From contig OZ241860.1 of the NCBI GenBank assembly GCA_965203195.1, forward strand, positions 1,736,001 through 1,800,000: a stretch of DNA of 64,000 nucleotides, given 5' to 3'. Origin of the DNA: Bin87 sp965203195 (GTDB lineage Bacteria; Chloroflexota; Dehalococcoidia; Lucifugimonadales; UBA3495). The translations under genes and the position numbers were made by a program. Below are positions 7,948 to 16,851 of the stretch, one piece after another. The notes below the pieces were generated by a model that was given only the letters and a program-made list of their open reading frames with translations, searched no databases and was not told where the DNA came from. Each line of letters starts with the position of its first letter. Position 1 is the stretch's first letter.

Positions 7948-9378
7948 ATGACAAAAGCAGCGATCCTGGCATTGGGCCTGGCCGCCGTAGTAGCAGCCAT
8001 TGTCGGATTGACCCTGGCGTCGTCCCCGCACGGAGCGCCGGCGCAGGCGCAGGAACCGGCCAGCCCGCCGGCGCCCGCCAACGTCCGGGCGGTGAACGGC
8101 GCCGCTCCCGGCCGGGTGTTCGTGCTGTGGGATACGGTGGCCGACGCCGCGTATTACCGCATCGGCTGGGTAAATATGGAAACCTTCCGCGCGGTGCAGG
8201 CGGAAAGCGAGCGGGAATGGCTGGATGTGCTCGCTTTCCACGACGTCGTCAATCAGGGCCAAAATGACCAGACGCTTTCCGATTTGGAACCGGGCGTGGA
8301 GTACGCTTTTATCGCGGCCAGCATTGGGCATCGCTTTGGCAACGCCGGGAGCTGGTCGGACTGGACTTATCTGACCACGGCGGCGGCGGCGGCGTCCTGC
8401 CCGACCAATACCGGAACCACGCCGGACGCGCCCGGAGGCAGCGACGCCCCGACGCCAACCCCGCAGCCGGCGGCAACCGCTACGCCGACGCCTACTGCCG
8501 GGCCTACCGGGAACGTACTGGATCCCACGCCTACCGCCCGGCCTGCGCCTACCGCCACACCGACACCTACCGCCACGCCGACACCTGCCGCCGGGCCTAC
8601 CGGGAACGTACTGGATCCCACGCCTACCGCCACACCGGCGCCTACGCCTACCGCCACACCGGCGCCTACGCCTACCGCCACACCGGCGCCCACGCCCACC
8701 GCCACACCGGCGCCTACGCCTACACCGGCGCCCACGCCTACCCCTACACCCACGACGACCCGGAATACCGGCAGTGCCGCCGGCGACCGGGCTGCCCTGG
8801 TCGCGTTCTACAACGCCACCAACGGCCCCAATTGGAGATACAAAGGCAGATGGCTGACCGATGCTCCTATCGGCCGGTGGTATGGCGTCACTACCGACAG
8901 CAGCGGTCGTGTAACTCATCTGGAAGTAATCGAGAACGTGCAGGGCACGATACCCGCCGAACTGGGCAACCTCTCCAGCCTGCGGTATCTGGACCTCACT
9001 TACAATCGGTTGGAGGGCAAGATACCCGCCGAACTGGGCAACCTCTCCAACCTGAGGTATCTGGACCTCACGAGCAATCGGTTGGAGGGCAAGATACCCG
9101 CCGAACTGGGCAACCTCTCCAACCTGAGGCTTATGGACCTCAGCGCCAATCGGTTGGAGGGAGCGATACCCACCGAACTGGGCAACCTCTCCAACCTGTG
9201 GTATCTGGACCTCGCTCGCAATCGGTTGGAGGGCAAGATACCCGCCGAACTGGGCAACCTCTCCAACTTGGGATCGCTTCGCCTCGGCGGCAACCAGCTG
9301 ACCGGCTGCATACCGGCCGGCTTGTCCGGTGTCAAGAGCAACGACTTGAGTACACTTGGACTGTCGTCCTGCAACTAA
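7948..9378 (+). CDS. Secreted fibronectin-III / leucine-rich-repeat protein
   Basis: 476 aa. Signal peptide (residues 1-35, hydrophobic core LALGLAAVVAAIVGLTL, cleavage near AQAQE). Then a fibronectin type III-like domain (about 42-145, PANVRAVNG...YRIGW...LEPGVEYAF...WSDWTYLTT), a long Thr-Pro-Ala linker (about 160-275), and an LRR domain (about 280-476) with five IPAELGNLSNL..L.L..N.LEG repeats. The repeats are 72 bases each and nearly identical in DNA. Likely an extracellular adhesion or ligand-binding protein spanning the envelope through the Thr-Pro stalk. GAGG lies just upstream of the ATG. A truncated paralogue of its first domain occurs at 61096. Confidence 0.85.
   Translation: MTKAAILALGLAAVVAAIVGLTLASSPHGAPAQAQEPASPPAPANVRAVNGAAPGRVFVLWDTVADAAYYRIGWVNMETFRAVQAESEREWLDVLAFHDVVNQGQNDQTLSDLEPGVEYAFIAASIGHRFGNAGSWSDWTYLTTAAAAASCPTNTGTTPDAPGGSDAPTPTPQPAATATPTPTAGPTGNVLDPTPTARPAPTATPTPTATPTPAAGPTGNVLDPTPTATPAPTPTATPAPTPTATPAPTPTATPAPTPTPAPTPTPTPTTTRNTGSAAGDRAALVAFYNATNGPNWRYKGRWLTDAPIGRWYGVTTDSSGRVTHLEVIENVQGTIPAELGNLSSLRYLDLTYNRLEGKIPAELGNLSNLRYLDLTSNRLEGKIPAELGNLSNLRLMDLSANRLEGAIPTELGNLSNLWYLDLARNRLEGKIPAELGNLSNLGSLRLGGNQLTGCIPAGLSGVKSNDLSTLGLSSCN
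8935..9294 (+). repeat. Five tandem 72-bp LRR units
   Basis: The block TACCCGCCGAACTGGGCAAC recurs at 8951, 9023, 9095, 9167 (one base changed) and 9239, exactly 72 bases apart, each unit encoding one 24-residue LRR. Near identity at DNA level implies recent expansion or gene conversion. Confidence 0.85.
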
Positions 9379-9577
9379 CCCCTGGCCGTCCATCAGGAAT
9401 AACCCCGCGCTGGGGCAAATGGACATTCGCCCCAGCGTCCGCTCACCTCAACTGCTCCAATCTCCGGCCTTGCTGAAATGACCGTGGCATCCCGCTGCTG
9501 TCGCCTCCATCCCTGATCTGCGGCACATCCCCGCAACAGCGCCCCCGTCGCCCACCTTGCTCCCCCGTGAGACCGCA

Positions 9578-9618
9578 GCCGGCCGCCACCTGGCATCGGT
9601 GGCGGCCGGCATTCTTTT
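9578..9618 (+). terminator. Rho-independent terminator after the Fn3/LRR gene
   Basis: A perfect 13-bp stem, left arm 9578-9590 and right arm 9598-9610 (GGTGGCGGCCGGC), with a 7-base loop, followed by ATTCTTTT. It lies 200 bp after the stop of the LRR gene and just before the inverted-repeat copy at 9676. Confidence 0.75.
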
Positions 9619-9675
9619 GCTCCATGCCAGCCGGCTATTGGGGGCATCGCGGCGCCACGCCCCATCCGCCCGCCT

Positions 9676-10449
9676 GGATTTTTAAAATTCGCCGCCATTT
9701 ATGACATTCGCCCTCTTGCGCCCTGAACATAGGTACTGCTAACCTGAAACACGGATGCGGCAACCCGCCCGGCGACCAGGGGAACAGCTGCCCCGACCGC
9801 CATCCGCCACAGCCCCGGCGCGGACGCGCGCCCGGCGCCAAAACGGACACCAGCTATGCCTACTCCAATCCGAAATCGACGTCGTACCACCATCGGGGAA
9901 CAACCTTTCGGGCTAACCAAACGGGCCTCCAGGAAACGGCCTAACCCTTGTCGGAACCCAATTTCAGCTGGTCCTGCTTCGTCGCTGTGTGTATCATACG
10001 GCCCGTGCAGTTCTGCGCCAGCCAGCGGGTGTCACCACCGCCCCGTGCCGGGCTGTCGGCCCTCAAAAGCCGCCGCTCCGGGACACGGAAAACTAGGACG
10101 AAATTCGCTTTTACGCTCTCAGGCCGTAGCGCCGACAACCTGGAAACCCCAAGGCCAGCCCGAGCCTTCCCCGATGCCATCAATTTGCCAACTGCCACTT
10201 ACCAACTGCCAATCGCCCACCCACCGGAAAGGAGCCGACTTCCCCATGAAAAATTCCTTGCCCCCAACCGCCCGCCCGCCGCCCCTTGCCACGCCGTCCC
10301 TGCCCGCCGGAGCGCCCTTCGTGCCCGTAACCGCCTCGTGAAACAAGGCGTGCCGACGCACTAGGCCCCGTCGCCAGGCGCATTGTGCCGTCGCCCCGGC
10401 GGCGCAGCATAATCAATCACCCGTCAGTCCGGTGCAAGCCGGCATCCGG
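9676..10449. repeat. Copy A of a 774-bp inverted long repeat
   Basis: The reverse complement of this segment recurs at 28353-29125, with roughly nine of ten bases agreeing in the stretches aligned by eye. Shared landmarks include TTAAAATTCGCCGCCATTTA at this end and GCAGCATAATCAATCACCCG near the other. Single-base indels between copies break every reading frame, so I regard it as non-coding. It does not match tmRNA, RNase P or rRNA landmarks. The remainder of the 9379-10537 gene-free stretch holds only the terminator. Confidence 0.8.
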
Positions 10450-10537
10450 GCATCCGTACCGCCTGCTCCGCAGTAGTGGGCGCTTGCCCCAAATGCCGGC
10501 CCTACCCGGAATGGCGGGCGATTGTCACGACGCGCCC

Positions 10538-11446
10538 CTACTGCGCGGCGAACTGTCCCACAAAATCCAGCTCCAGCCGGATGGTATCCTCCACGCTTAA
10601 AACAATGGCCACGCTGGGCTTGTCCATCCCGAAATCGGCAAAAGTGAATTCCACGCTGGCCTGGCCGGTGGCCCTGCCGTCCTCGTGGAACTCCGCCGTG
10701 GCGTTCCACATCACCGGCCTGGTCTCGTCTTTGACGGTCAGGTCGCCGGCAATGGTGAAATCCTGTACGCCGCGCAGCTCGCCCGCCGGCGGCTCCGTCC
10801 AGACAATGGCCGTAGGCTGGAACACAACCTCCGGGTAGGCGTCGGTTTCCAGCGTGCGGTTGCGGACATAGCCGTCCCGCCGGTCGCTGTCCGTCCGCAG
10901 CGTAGCCGCCTGCACGACGATGCGACTTTCGCCGGCCACCACATTTCCCTCCGCGTCAAAGACCACCACGCCGGCGACGGCGCCCGTTTCCCCGGTCGCC
11001 ACCTTGAACCCGGTGCGGGCCAGCACTTCCTCAACCTTATAGCGGGCTATGCTGCCCTCGACCAGGGTAAAGACGGTACCCGCCGCCCCGGCCGCCGCCG
11101 CCCCACCCGGCGGCGCCGGCGTACCGGGCGGCGCCGGCATTGCGGCGGTTGCGCCGGCCGTGGCCGCAACGACCGTGGTCACAACCGGCGTCGGCATCGG
11201 CGCCGGCGTATCGGCAACCGTCATCACCATAGTCGGCGTGGGCATCGGCGCCGGCGTATCGGTAGCCGTCATTGTCATGGTCGGCGCCGGCGTGGCCGTG
11301 GCCGGAACCGGCGTGTTAGTCGGCGGCGGCGCAGTGGCTGCCGGCGCGCCCGGGGCGCCGCACCCGGCAATGGCCGCCGCCATCAGCAGAGCCAGCGCAA
11401 TTATGAGGGTGACGGCGGGGGCAATGGGTCGACGGGTGCAATTCAT
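10538..11446 (-). CDS. YceI-like domain lipoprotein
   Basis: 302 aa. Lipoprotein signal peptide ending in the lipobox-like IAGC (Cys about 29), then a Thr/Pro/Ala-rich linker (about 30-120), then a YceI-type beta-barrel domain: EGSIARYKVEE, the central EGNVVAGESRIVVQAATLRTDSDRRD, and ...GDLTVKDETRPVMWN...FADFGMDKP. YceI domains bind isoprenoid-like lipids in a lipocalin-like barrel. Probably anchored outside the cytoplasmic membrane. It is the first gene inside the inverted-repeat pair and is divergent from the beta-propeller gene at 11582. Confidence 0.85.
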   Translation of the reverse strand: MNCTRRPIAPAVTLIIALALLMAAAIAGCGAPGAPAATAPPPTNTPVPATATPAPTMTMTATDTPAPMPTPTMVMTVADTPAPMPTPVVTTVVAATAGATAAMPAPPGTPAPPGGAAAAGAAGTVFTLVEGSIARYKVEEVLARTGFKVATGETGAVAGVVVFDAEGNVVAGESRIVVQAATLRTDSDRRDGYVRNRTLETDAYPEVVFQPTAIVWTEPPAGELRGVQDFTIAGDLTVKDETRPVMWNATAEFHEDGRATGQASVEFTFADFGMDKPSVAIVLSVEDTIRLELDFVGQFAAQ

Positions 11447-11581
11447 GGCGGCACTTCATTCTCCGTATGGTTTTCGGGTTGCAGTGTAACAGGGAACAGG
11501 GCGCGGCGTTGCATCGTATCTTAAAAATTGGCGCCCGGCGCCCGATTGCCAAATAACGCCGGCGGCGCTACCGTAGCGTCA

Positions 11582-13051
11582 ATGCGCGCCCTACTAATCC
11601 CCGCGCCGGCGCTGCGGCGGCTGGCGACGCTAATCGCCGGCGCGGCCGGCCTGTCGCTGCTGCTGGCCTGTTCCGCCGGCGCGCCCGCAGCGCCGGAACA
11701 TATCCCTATGCCCACGCCCATCAACCGCATCGCCTACATCGACTCCGAAGGCCAGCTGCAAACCGTCCGGCCCGACGGCAGCCACCGCAACGCCCTCACT
11801 CCCGGCGCCGTTGCCGATGCCGGCCAGGACACGGGATCCGAAGGCCGCGTCGCCGGCATCCTGGCGCAGCCCGCCGCCCGGAACCGCTACTACAGCTGGC
11901 CCACCTGGTCGCCCGACGGCAGCCGCATCGCCGTGTCCCTCATTGCCGGCGCCTCCGCCGGCGACGCCGAAATCAGCGTGCAGTCGCTGGAAGCCGCCAC
12001 CGGCGTGGGCGGGCCGGTATTCGTCAACGACCTGCCCCTTACCATCGCCGACGGCGCTCCCCACTATGTCCAGTGGTCTCCCGACGGCCGGCGGCTGGGC
12101 ATCACCGCCGCCACCCCCGAGGGCCTGACCCTTTTCATCGTGGACGCCAACCCGGCGGACGGAGATGTTATGCCCCCGACGCCGCTGGCCGTGCAGCGGG
12201 GCGCGCCCCTGTACTTTGACTGGTCTCCCGACAGCAAATCACTGGCGGTGCATAACGGCGAAGCGGTGCTGGCGCTGCGCCTTAACGATGACTTTACGCA
12301 GTTTGAGACGCAGCCCGTCAGCCGTTCCGCATCCTTCCGCACGCCGGCGTGGTCCCCCGACGGGGCCAGCCTGGCCTGGTCGGCCCCCGGCGGCGACGGC
12401 GAAGCCATCTGGCTGGGCCGCCCAGCCGACCCCGGTTACCCGCCCCTGCGCCTGGCCGAAGTAGAAGGAATGTGCGCCTTTGCCTGGTCGTCCGACGGCC
12501 GCGTCATCGCCGTAGCCGACCGGCAGGTTGACCAATCGCCGGCCTACCGCCGTCTGCGCCTGCTGGCCGCCGACGGCAGCGCCGAGCGCACCATCCGGGA
12601 GGACGACTGGGTGCTGGGCTTTTTCTGGGAACCCAACGGCAGCCGGCTGGCGTGGATTGCCCTCAACACCGAGGAGCGCACTATGGAATGGCGCCTGGCC
12701 GGCAGCGACCTGGCCGGCGACAACGCCGGCGCCCCGCCCCCGTCCGGCCCCGGCGCCGGCGCCGATGATGATAACGATGATAATGACGATAATGCCCTGG
12801 GCGGGTTGAGCTTTTCGCCCAGCGGCGAAACCTTTCTGCTGCTGGCCTTTTTTGACCAGTACGCCCGCAGCCATTCGCCCTGGGCGCCGGACGGCTCGGC
12901 GCTGGCAGTGGCCGGGGCGCAGCAGTACCTGTCCCGGCGGCGCAACGGCAGCGGCGGCGACACCACGCGCATCTATGTGGCCGAAACCGGAGCCGGCGGC
13001 GCCCTGCGGGACATCGCCGGCGGCAGCATCGCCGTCTGGTCAACCCGTTAG
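11582..13051 (+). CDS. TolB/WD40-like beta-propeller lipoprotein
   Basis: 489 aa. The signal peptide ends at LLLAC (lipobox Cys about 23). Repeats of the WSPDGxxLA type (WSPDGSRIAV, WSPDGRRLGI, WSPDSKSLAV, WSPDGASLAW, WSSDGRVIAV, WAPDGSALAV) mark a TolB-like beta-propeller. An acidic insert, DDDNDDNDDN, lies near residue 400. The ATG at 11582 gives the signal peptide; the frame is open 18 codons further upstream. Likely a surface-anchored binding protein; ligand unknown. Confidence 0.82.
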   Translation: MRALLIPAPALRRLATLIAGAAGLSLLLACSAGAPAAPEHIPMPTPINRIAYIDSEGQLQTVRPDGSHRNALTPGAVADAGQDTGSEGRVAGILAQPAARNRYYSWPTWSPDGSRIAVSLIAGASAGDAEISVQSLEAATGVGGPVFVNDLPLTIADGAPHYVQWSPDGRRLGITAATPEGLTLFIVDANPADGDVMPPTPLAVQRGAPLYFDWSPDSKSLAVHNGEAVLALRLNDDFTQFETQPVSRSASFRTPAWSPDGASLAWSAPGGDGEAIWLGRPADPGYPPLRLAEVEGMCAFAWSSDGRVIAVADRQVDQSPAYRRLRLLAADGSAERTIREDDWVLGFFWEPNGSRLAWIALNTEERTMEWRLAGSDLAGDNAGAPPPSGPGAGADDDNDDNDDNALGGLSFSPSGETFLLLAFFDQYARSHSPWAPDGSALAVAGAQQYLSRRRNGSGGDTTRIYVAETGAGGALRDIAGGSIAVWSTR

Positions 13052-13180
13052 CGTTACCTCCGTCAGCCCCGTCAGACGCCCGGCGCCGCCCCGCATCAGA
13101 TCGCATCGCACTGCACCGCATCGCACCCACAGCGCCCCATAGCGCCGGCCGACCGCCCGGCAGGATACGGGAGGCACACA

Positions 13181-14062
13181 ATGACCACCAACGCCGCCGC
13201 CGGCGCCCGGACGCCGGCGTCATCCCCATCAGCGCCCACAATGCCGCAGCCGGACGCCACAGCGGACGCGCCGGTTCCGGCTCAATTCCCCGACTTTCCG
13301 CCTCGCGCCGATATGATGAACACCACCTATTTCCACGATGACGGCAACCAGGCTGCCCTGCGTCTGCACCTGGGCAACCCGGAAACCACAATTGTCCTCG
13401 GCGAGGTTCCCATCGCCTGGGATGTGCCCGCCGGCCGCGCTGGCGTGCGGATTCCCGACCTGCTCGTCGCTTTCAACATCCGGCGCGCCCGCGTCATTGC
13501 CCAAAAGGGATATTCCATCCGGGAACAGGGCAAGCCGCCCGATTTCGTGCTGGAGGTGGCCTCCGACAACACCGCCCGCCGGGACGAAATCCGCAAGCGG
13601 GAGGACTACGCCGCCTTCGGGATCGCCGAATATTGGCTCTTTGACCCGGATTGGGGCCAGCGCTACGAAGCCGGGCTGACCGGCTGGACACTGGTCAACG
13701 GGAACTACGAACCCATCCCAATTCACCAGTATGCGCCCGGTATGTATTACGGGTACAGCGCGGTTCTGGGGCTGTATGTCTGCTGGGAACACGGCAAGCT
13801 GCGCTGGTACGACCCGGACGCCGGCTACCTGCGGACGCACGATGAGGAACACAGCGATCGTATCGCCGCCGAAACCCGGCACAATGCCGCCGAAACCCGG
13901 CGCATCGTCGTCGAGCTGGAGCGCGATCTGGAACGGGACGCCCGCATCGCCGCCGAAGCCCGGCTGGAAAACGCCGAAACCCAACGCGACGAAGCCCAAG
14001 CCGAAATCCAGCGCTTGCAAGACGAGGTTGCCCGCCTACAGGGCGAAGCCGGCGCATCCTGA
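13181..14062 (+). CDS. Uma2-family (DUF820) PD-(D/E)XK nuclease-like protein with coiled-coil tail
   Basis: 293 aa. Uma2 domain at about 75-200: VRIPDLLVAF, KPPDFVLEVASDNTARRDE and YAAFGIAEYWLFDP fit the restriction-endonuclease-like fold (Asp, Glu-x-Ala, Arg). The N-terminus (1-40) is Pro/Ala-rich and disordered. The C-terminus (215-290) is a charged coiled coil with repeated AAETR and ERD. GGGAGG precedes the ATG. These proteins are numerous in Chloroflexota and Cyanobacteria; cellular role is unsettled. Confidence 0.85.
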   Translation: MTTNAAAGARTPASSPSAPTMPQPDATADAPVPAQFPDFPPRADMMNTTYFHDDGNQAALRLHLGNPETTIVLGEVPIAWDVPAGRAGVRIPDLLVAFNIRRARVIAQKGYSIREQGKPPDFVLEVASDNTARRDEIRKREDYAAFGIAEYWLFDPDWGQRYEAGLTGWTLVNGNYEPIPIHQYAPGMYYGYSAVLGLYVCWEHGKLRWYDPDAGYLRTHDEEHSDRIAAETRHNAAETRRIVVELERDLERDARIAAEARLENAETQRDEAQAEIQRLQDEVARLQGEAGAS

Positions 14063-14290
14063 CCGCCTCCGCAACCGGAAGCCCCTCTCCTTCTCCGCAG
14101 CGGCGCCGGCCCGGCCGCCAGACGCGCCAACCGCGCCGGCACCGTCCGGGTACGCCGGCGCGCGCATTCGCCTGCCCCGCTCGTATCATATTCTGTCATT
14201 CTTAAAGCGCGCCGGGAATGACGGGATGCCGGGAATTGCCTTATACTATGCAGCCTATCCCGTAACCTTCCCTTCCCGGAGGATAGACTG

Positions 14291-15193
14291 ATGACCGACG
14301 CACCTTTCGTCATCCGCGCCGGGCTGCGCCGCCGCCGCGGCCCGGTTGCCGCCATGGCGCTGACCCTGGCCCTGCTTATGATGACGGCGCTGACGATGGC
14401 AATAGCGGCCTGCAACGGCGGCGCGGAACCGACGCCAACCGTCCCCCCCACCGCCACGCCGGAATCGCCGCCTACCCCTACGCCGCCGCCCGACCCGGCC
14501 GCCCTGTTGCGGGAAACCGGCGAGAACCTGCGCCAGGCCGAAACCTTCCGCTTTGATGTTGACCACGAATCGGGCAGCATCTATGTCAGCTCCGTCCAGG
14601 CCAAAGCCGTCCGGGCCGTGGGCGGCTGGAACCGGGCCCAGGGCGCGGAGATGACCGTTGACGCCTACCTGGTCTCCGGGGCGCAGGCTCCGGTTAAGGA
14701 CGGCACCTATGTGGAACTGAATATGGCGGTAACGCCCGACAGCTACTTCCTTACCGACCCCCTCTCCGGCGTCTGGACCAAACGCCCCCTGGAGAACATC
14801 TCCATACCCATCGCCGAGCTGAACCGGATTATGGCCGAGGCGGTTGACGCCATTGATAACCCCGTCCTGGCCGGCGAGGAGGAAATCGACGACCGCAATG
14901 CCTACAAGATTACCGGCGACGCCCCCGCCACCGTAATGGCCTGGCTGCTGCTGTTCCCCGAGGAAGGCCAGCGGGTCAATGTGGAACTGTGGACGGACGC
15001 CGAGGCAAAAATCCTCCGCAAGGCCCGCATCGCCGGCGCAATCGGGCAATATGACGATGCCGAAACCGTGCGCCAGGTGCTGATTACCGATTATAATGCC
15101 ACCGTCGAGATTGAAACGCCGGCAGACGGCGACGACTGCCTGAACCCCGACGCCACCGAAAACTGCTACCTGGACCTGTCCCAGCCTCAGTAA
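14291..15193 (+). CDS. LppX/LprAFG-like lipoprotein
   Basis: 300 aa. Basic N-terminus, a hydrophobic segment ending in IAAC (lipobox Cys about 41), a Thr-Pro linker, then a domain with the layout of mycobacterial LprG/LppX: LLRETGENLRQAETFRFDVDHESG, mid-protein strands, SGVWTKRPLENISIPIAELN and a C-terminal ITDYNATVEIETP. In that family a hydrophobic pocket carries acylated glycolipids. It sits 59 bp upstream of a 14-TM-type MFS exporter, the same pairing as LprG-P55 in mycobacteria. GGAGGATAGACTG provides the ribosome site. Confidence 0.8.
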   Translation: MTDAPFVIRAGLRRRRGPVAAMALTLALLMMTALTMAIAACNGGAEPTPTVPPTATPESPPTPTPPPDPAALLRETGENLRQAETFRFDVDHESGSIYVSSVQAKAVRAVGGWNRAQGAEMTVDAYLVSGAQAPVKDGTYVELNMAVTPDSYFLTDPLSGVWTKRPLENISIPIAELNRIMAEAVDAIDNPVLAGEEEIDDRNAYKITGDAPATVMAWLLLFPEEGQRVNVELWTDAEAKILRKARIAGAIGQYDDAETVRQVLITDYNATVEIETPADGDDCLNPDATENCYLDLSQPQ

Positions 15194-15252
15194 GCCGGCA
15201 GCATAACCGGCGCGCCCACGCCCCTCCTCCTCTCTCCTCCTCACCCGCCCCT

Positions 15253-16827
15253 ATGCTGAACCGACTGCAACAGCACAGCCTCCCCCCCTGGGTGATGGTG
15301 GTCGCCATCGCCACGGGAACCTTTATCACCGCCCTGGACCAGACCGTAGTGGTAACGGCCCTGCCTGCGGTAATGGCTGACCTGAAAATCCAGGTGCGGC
15401 AGCTGGAATCGGTCATCTGGGTGGTAACGGCCTATCTGCTGGGCTACACCGTGGCCATGCCGTTGCTGGGCCGGCTGGCGGATGTCTATGGCTACACGCG
15501 CATCTACCAGTGCTCGCTGCTGGTATTCTGCGTCGGCACCACGCTGGTGGCCCTGTCCGGCCAGTGGGAATGGCTCAACGTCTGGCTGGCCGAATCTTTC
15601 AACTTTGACACCCTGGACCAGATTGTCGTCGCCCGCGTGATCCAGGCCATCGGCGGCGGCGGCACGGTTCCCATCAGCCTGGCCATCGCCGCCGCCCTGG
15701 TCGCCCCGGAGAAGCGGGGCCTGGCGCTGGGCATCGTGGCCGGCGCCGCCGAAGCGGGCAGTATGCTGGGGCCGGCCTACGGCGGGGCGATTATTGAAAT
15801 CTGGAACTGGCGCGGCATTTTCTGGCTCAATGTGCCGCAGGCGGCGGTCATCGCCGTGGCACTGCTGTTCCTGCCCAACCAGCGCTTCGCCGGCTCCCGG
15901 ATGGACTATCGCGGCGCCATCGTGCTGACGCTGGCGCTGGTACTGCTGTCCCTGGCCGTGGCCCACGAGGGCCTGTTCCGGCTGTCCTCGTGGGTTCCTT
16001 ACTGGCTGCTGGTGGGCTTCCTGGTCAGCAGCGGCGCCCTGGTGGTCATGCAGCGCCGCACCGTGCAGCCTCTGCTGTCGGGCACGCTGTTCCGGGCGTG
16101 GGCTTTCGTAACCGCCAATGTGGCCCAGCTGCTGGTGGGCATCGCCCTCATCATCGCCATGGCCGCAATGGTCATAATGGCGAACACGGTTATGGACGTG
16201 CCGGAGCGTCCGGTGGACTCGCTGACGGCGGCCCTGTGGCTGCTGCGGATGACCGGAACGATTCCGGTGTTTTCGGTGGTCGGCGGGCTACTGCTGCGCT
16301 GGGTGGACGCCCGCTGGATAACTATGCCGGGGCTGGCGCTCATTGCCGTGGGAATGTTCCAGGTCGGCGGCTGGCCCATCCTGGGGCTGCCCGGCTGGCA
16401 GATTGAAATCAGCGACCCCAAGCTCACCATCGATATGCTCATCGCCGGCGTCGGGTTCGGGCTGGTCATCGCCCCGCTGATGCACCGGGCGATACTCTCC
16501 GCCCCGGTGGACTACCGCGCCGTGTCGGCCTCAATGATTGTGGTCGCCCGGATGCTGGGGATGACCCTGGGCATGGCGGCGCTGTCGGCGTGGGGCGTCA
16601 ACGAACTGCTGGCGGTCATCGGCGATACGGCGGCGCTGCCCACCGACCAGCGGCGCCAGGTGCTGGAAGTGGCCCAGCTGGACTTGTGGCACGGCTTCTT
16701 CCGGGTCGCCGGCACCATCGCCCTGCTGGCCATCATCCCCGCCTTCCTGATGCGCGCCAGCCCCATCGAACGGGCGGAGATGGCGGACGCCGCCGCCATC
16801 CCGGTGCCGGAAAGCCGGCAGGCGTAG
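15253..16827 (+). CDS. MFS exporter, DHA2 (14-TM) type
   Basis: 524 aa with about 14 hydrophobic segments. Motif-like features include the first helix AIATGTFITALDQTVVVTALP, typical of DHA2 drug:H+ antiporters (an Asp in helix 1), and GRLADVYGYTR in the 2-3 loop. It directly follows the LppX/LprG-like lipoprotein. In mycobacteria the equivalent P55 works with LprG in exporting triacylated lipids and some drugs; the same coupling is inferred here. Inner membrane. The start at 15253 is chosen because the first helix follows immediately. Confidence 0.88.
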   Translation: MLNRLQQHSLPPWVMVVAIATGTFITALDQTVVVTALPAVMADLKIQVRQLESVIWVVTAYLLGYTVAMPLLGRLADVYGYTRIYQCSLLVFCVGTTLVALSGQWEWLNVWLAESFNFDTLDQIVVARVIQAIGGGGTVPISLAIAAALVAPEKRGLALGIVAGAAEAGSMLGPAYGGAIIEIWNWRGIFWLNVPQAAVIAVALLFLPNQRFAGSRMDYRGAIVLTLALVLLSLAVAHEGLFRLSSWVPYWLLVGFLVSSGALVVMQRRTVQPLLSGTLFRAWAFVTANVAQLLVGIALIIAMAAMVIMANTVMDVPERPVDSLTAALWLLRMTGTIPVFSVVGGLLLRWVDARWITMPGLALIAVGMFQVGGWPILGLPGWQIEISDPKLTIDMLIAGVGFGLVIAPLMHRAILSAPVDYRAVSASMIVVARMLGMTLGMAALSAWGVNELLAVIGDTAALPTDQRRQVLEVAQLDLWHGFFRVAGTIALLAIIPAFLMRASPIERAEMADAAAIPVPESRQA

Positions 16828-16851
16828 GCGCACGCGGCCGGGAGGCGTATT

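Noticed and set aside
8440..8760. CRISPR-like array from regular short repeats
   Set aside because: The repeats encode the Thr-Pro-Ala linker in frame and have no unique spacers.
9948..10200. Possible tmRNA or RNase P RNA (a segment reading TTTTACGCTCTC followed by AGGCCGTAG)
   Set aside because: No tRNA-like ends, tag ending in Ala-Ala, or conserved RNase P core found; copy B differs by a one-base length change in the supposed tag.
9676..10449. Several reading frames of 70-140 codons inside the long inverted repeat
   Set aside because: The second copy at 28353 has indels that shift every one of these frames, so none is conserved as protein.
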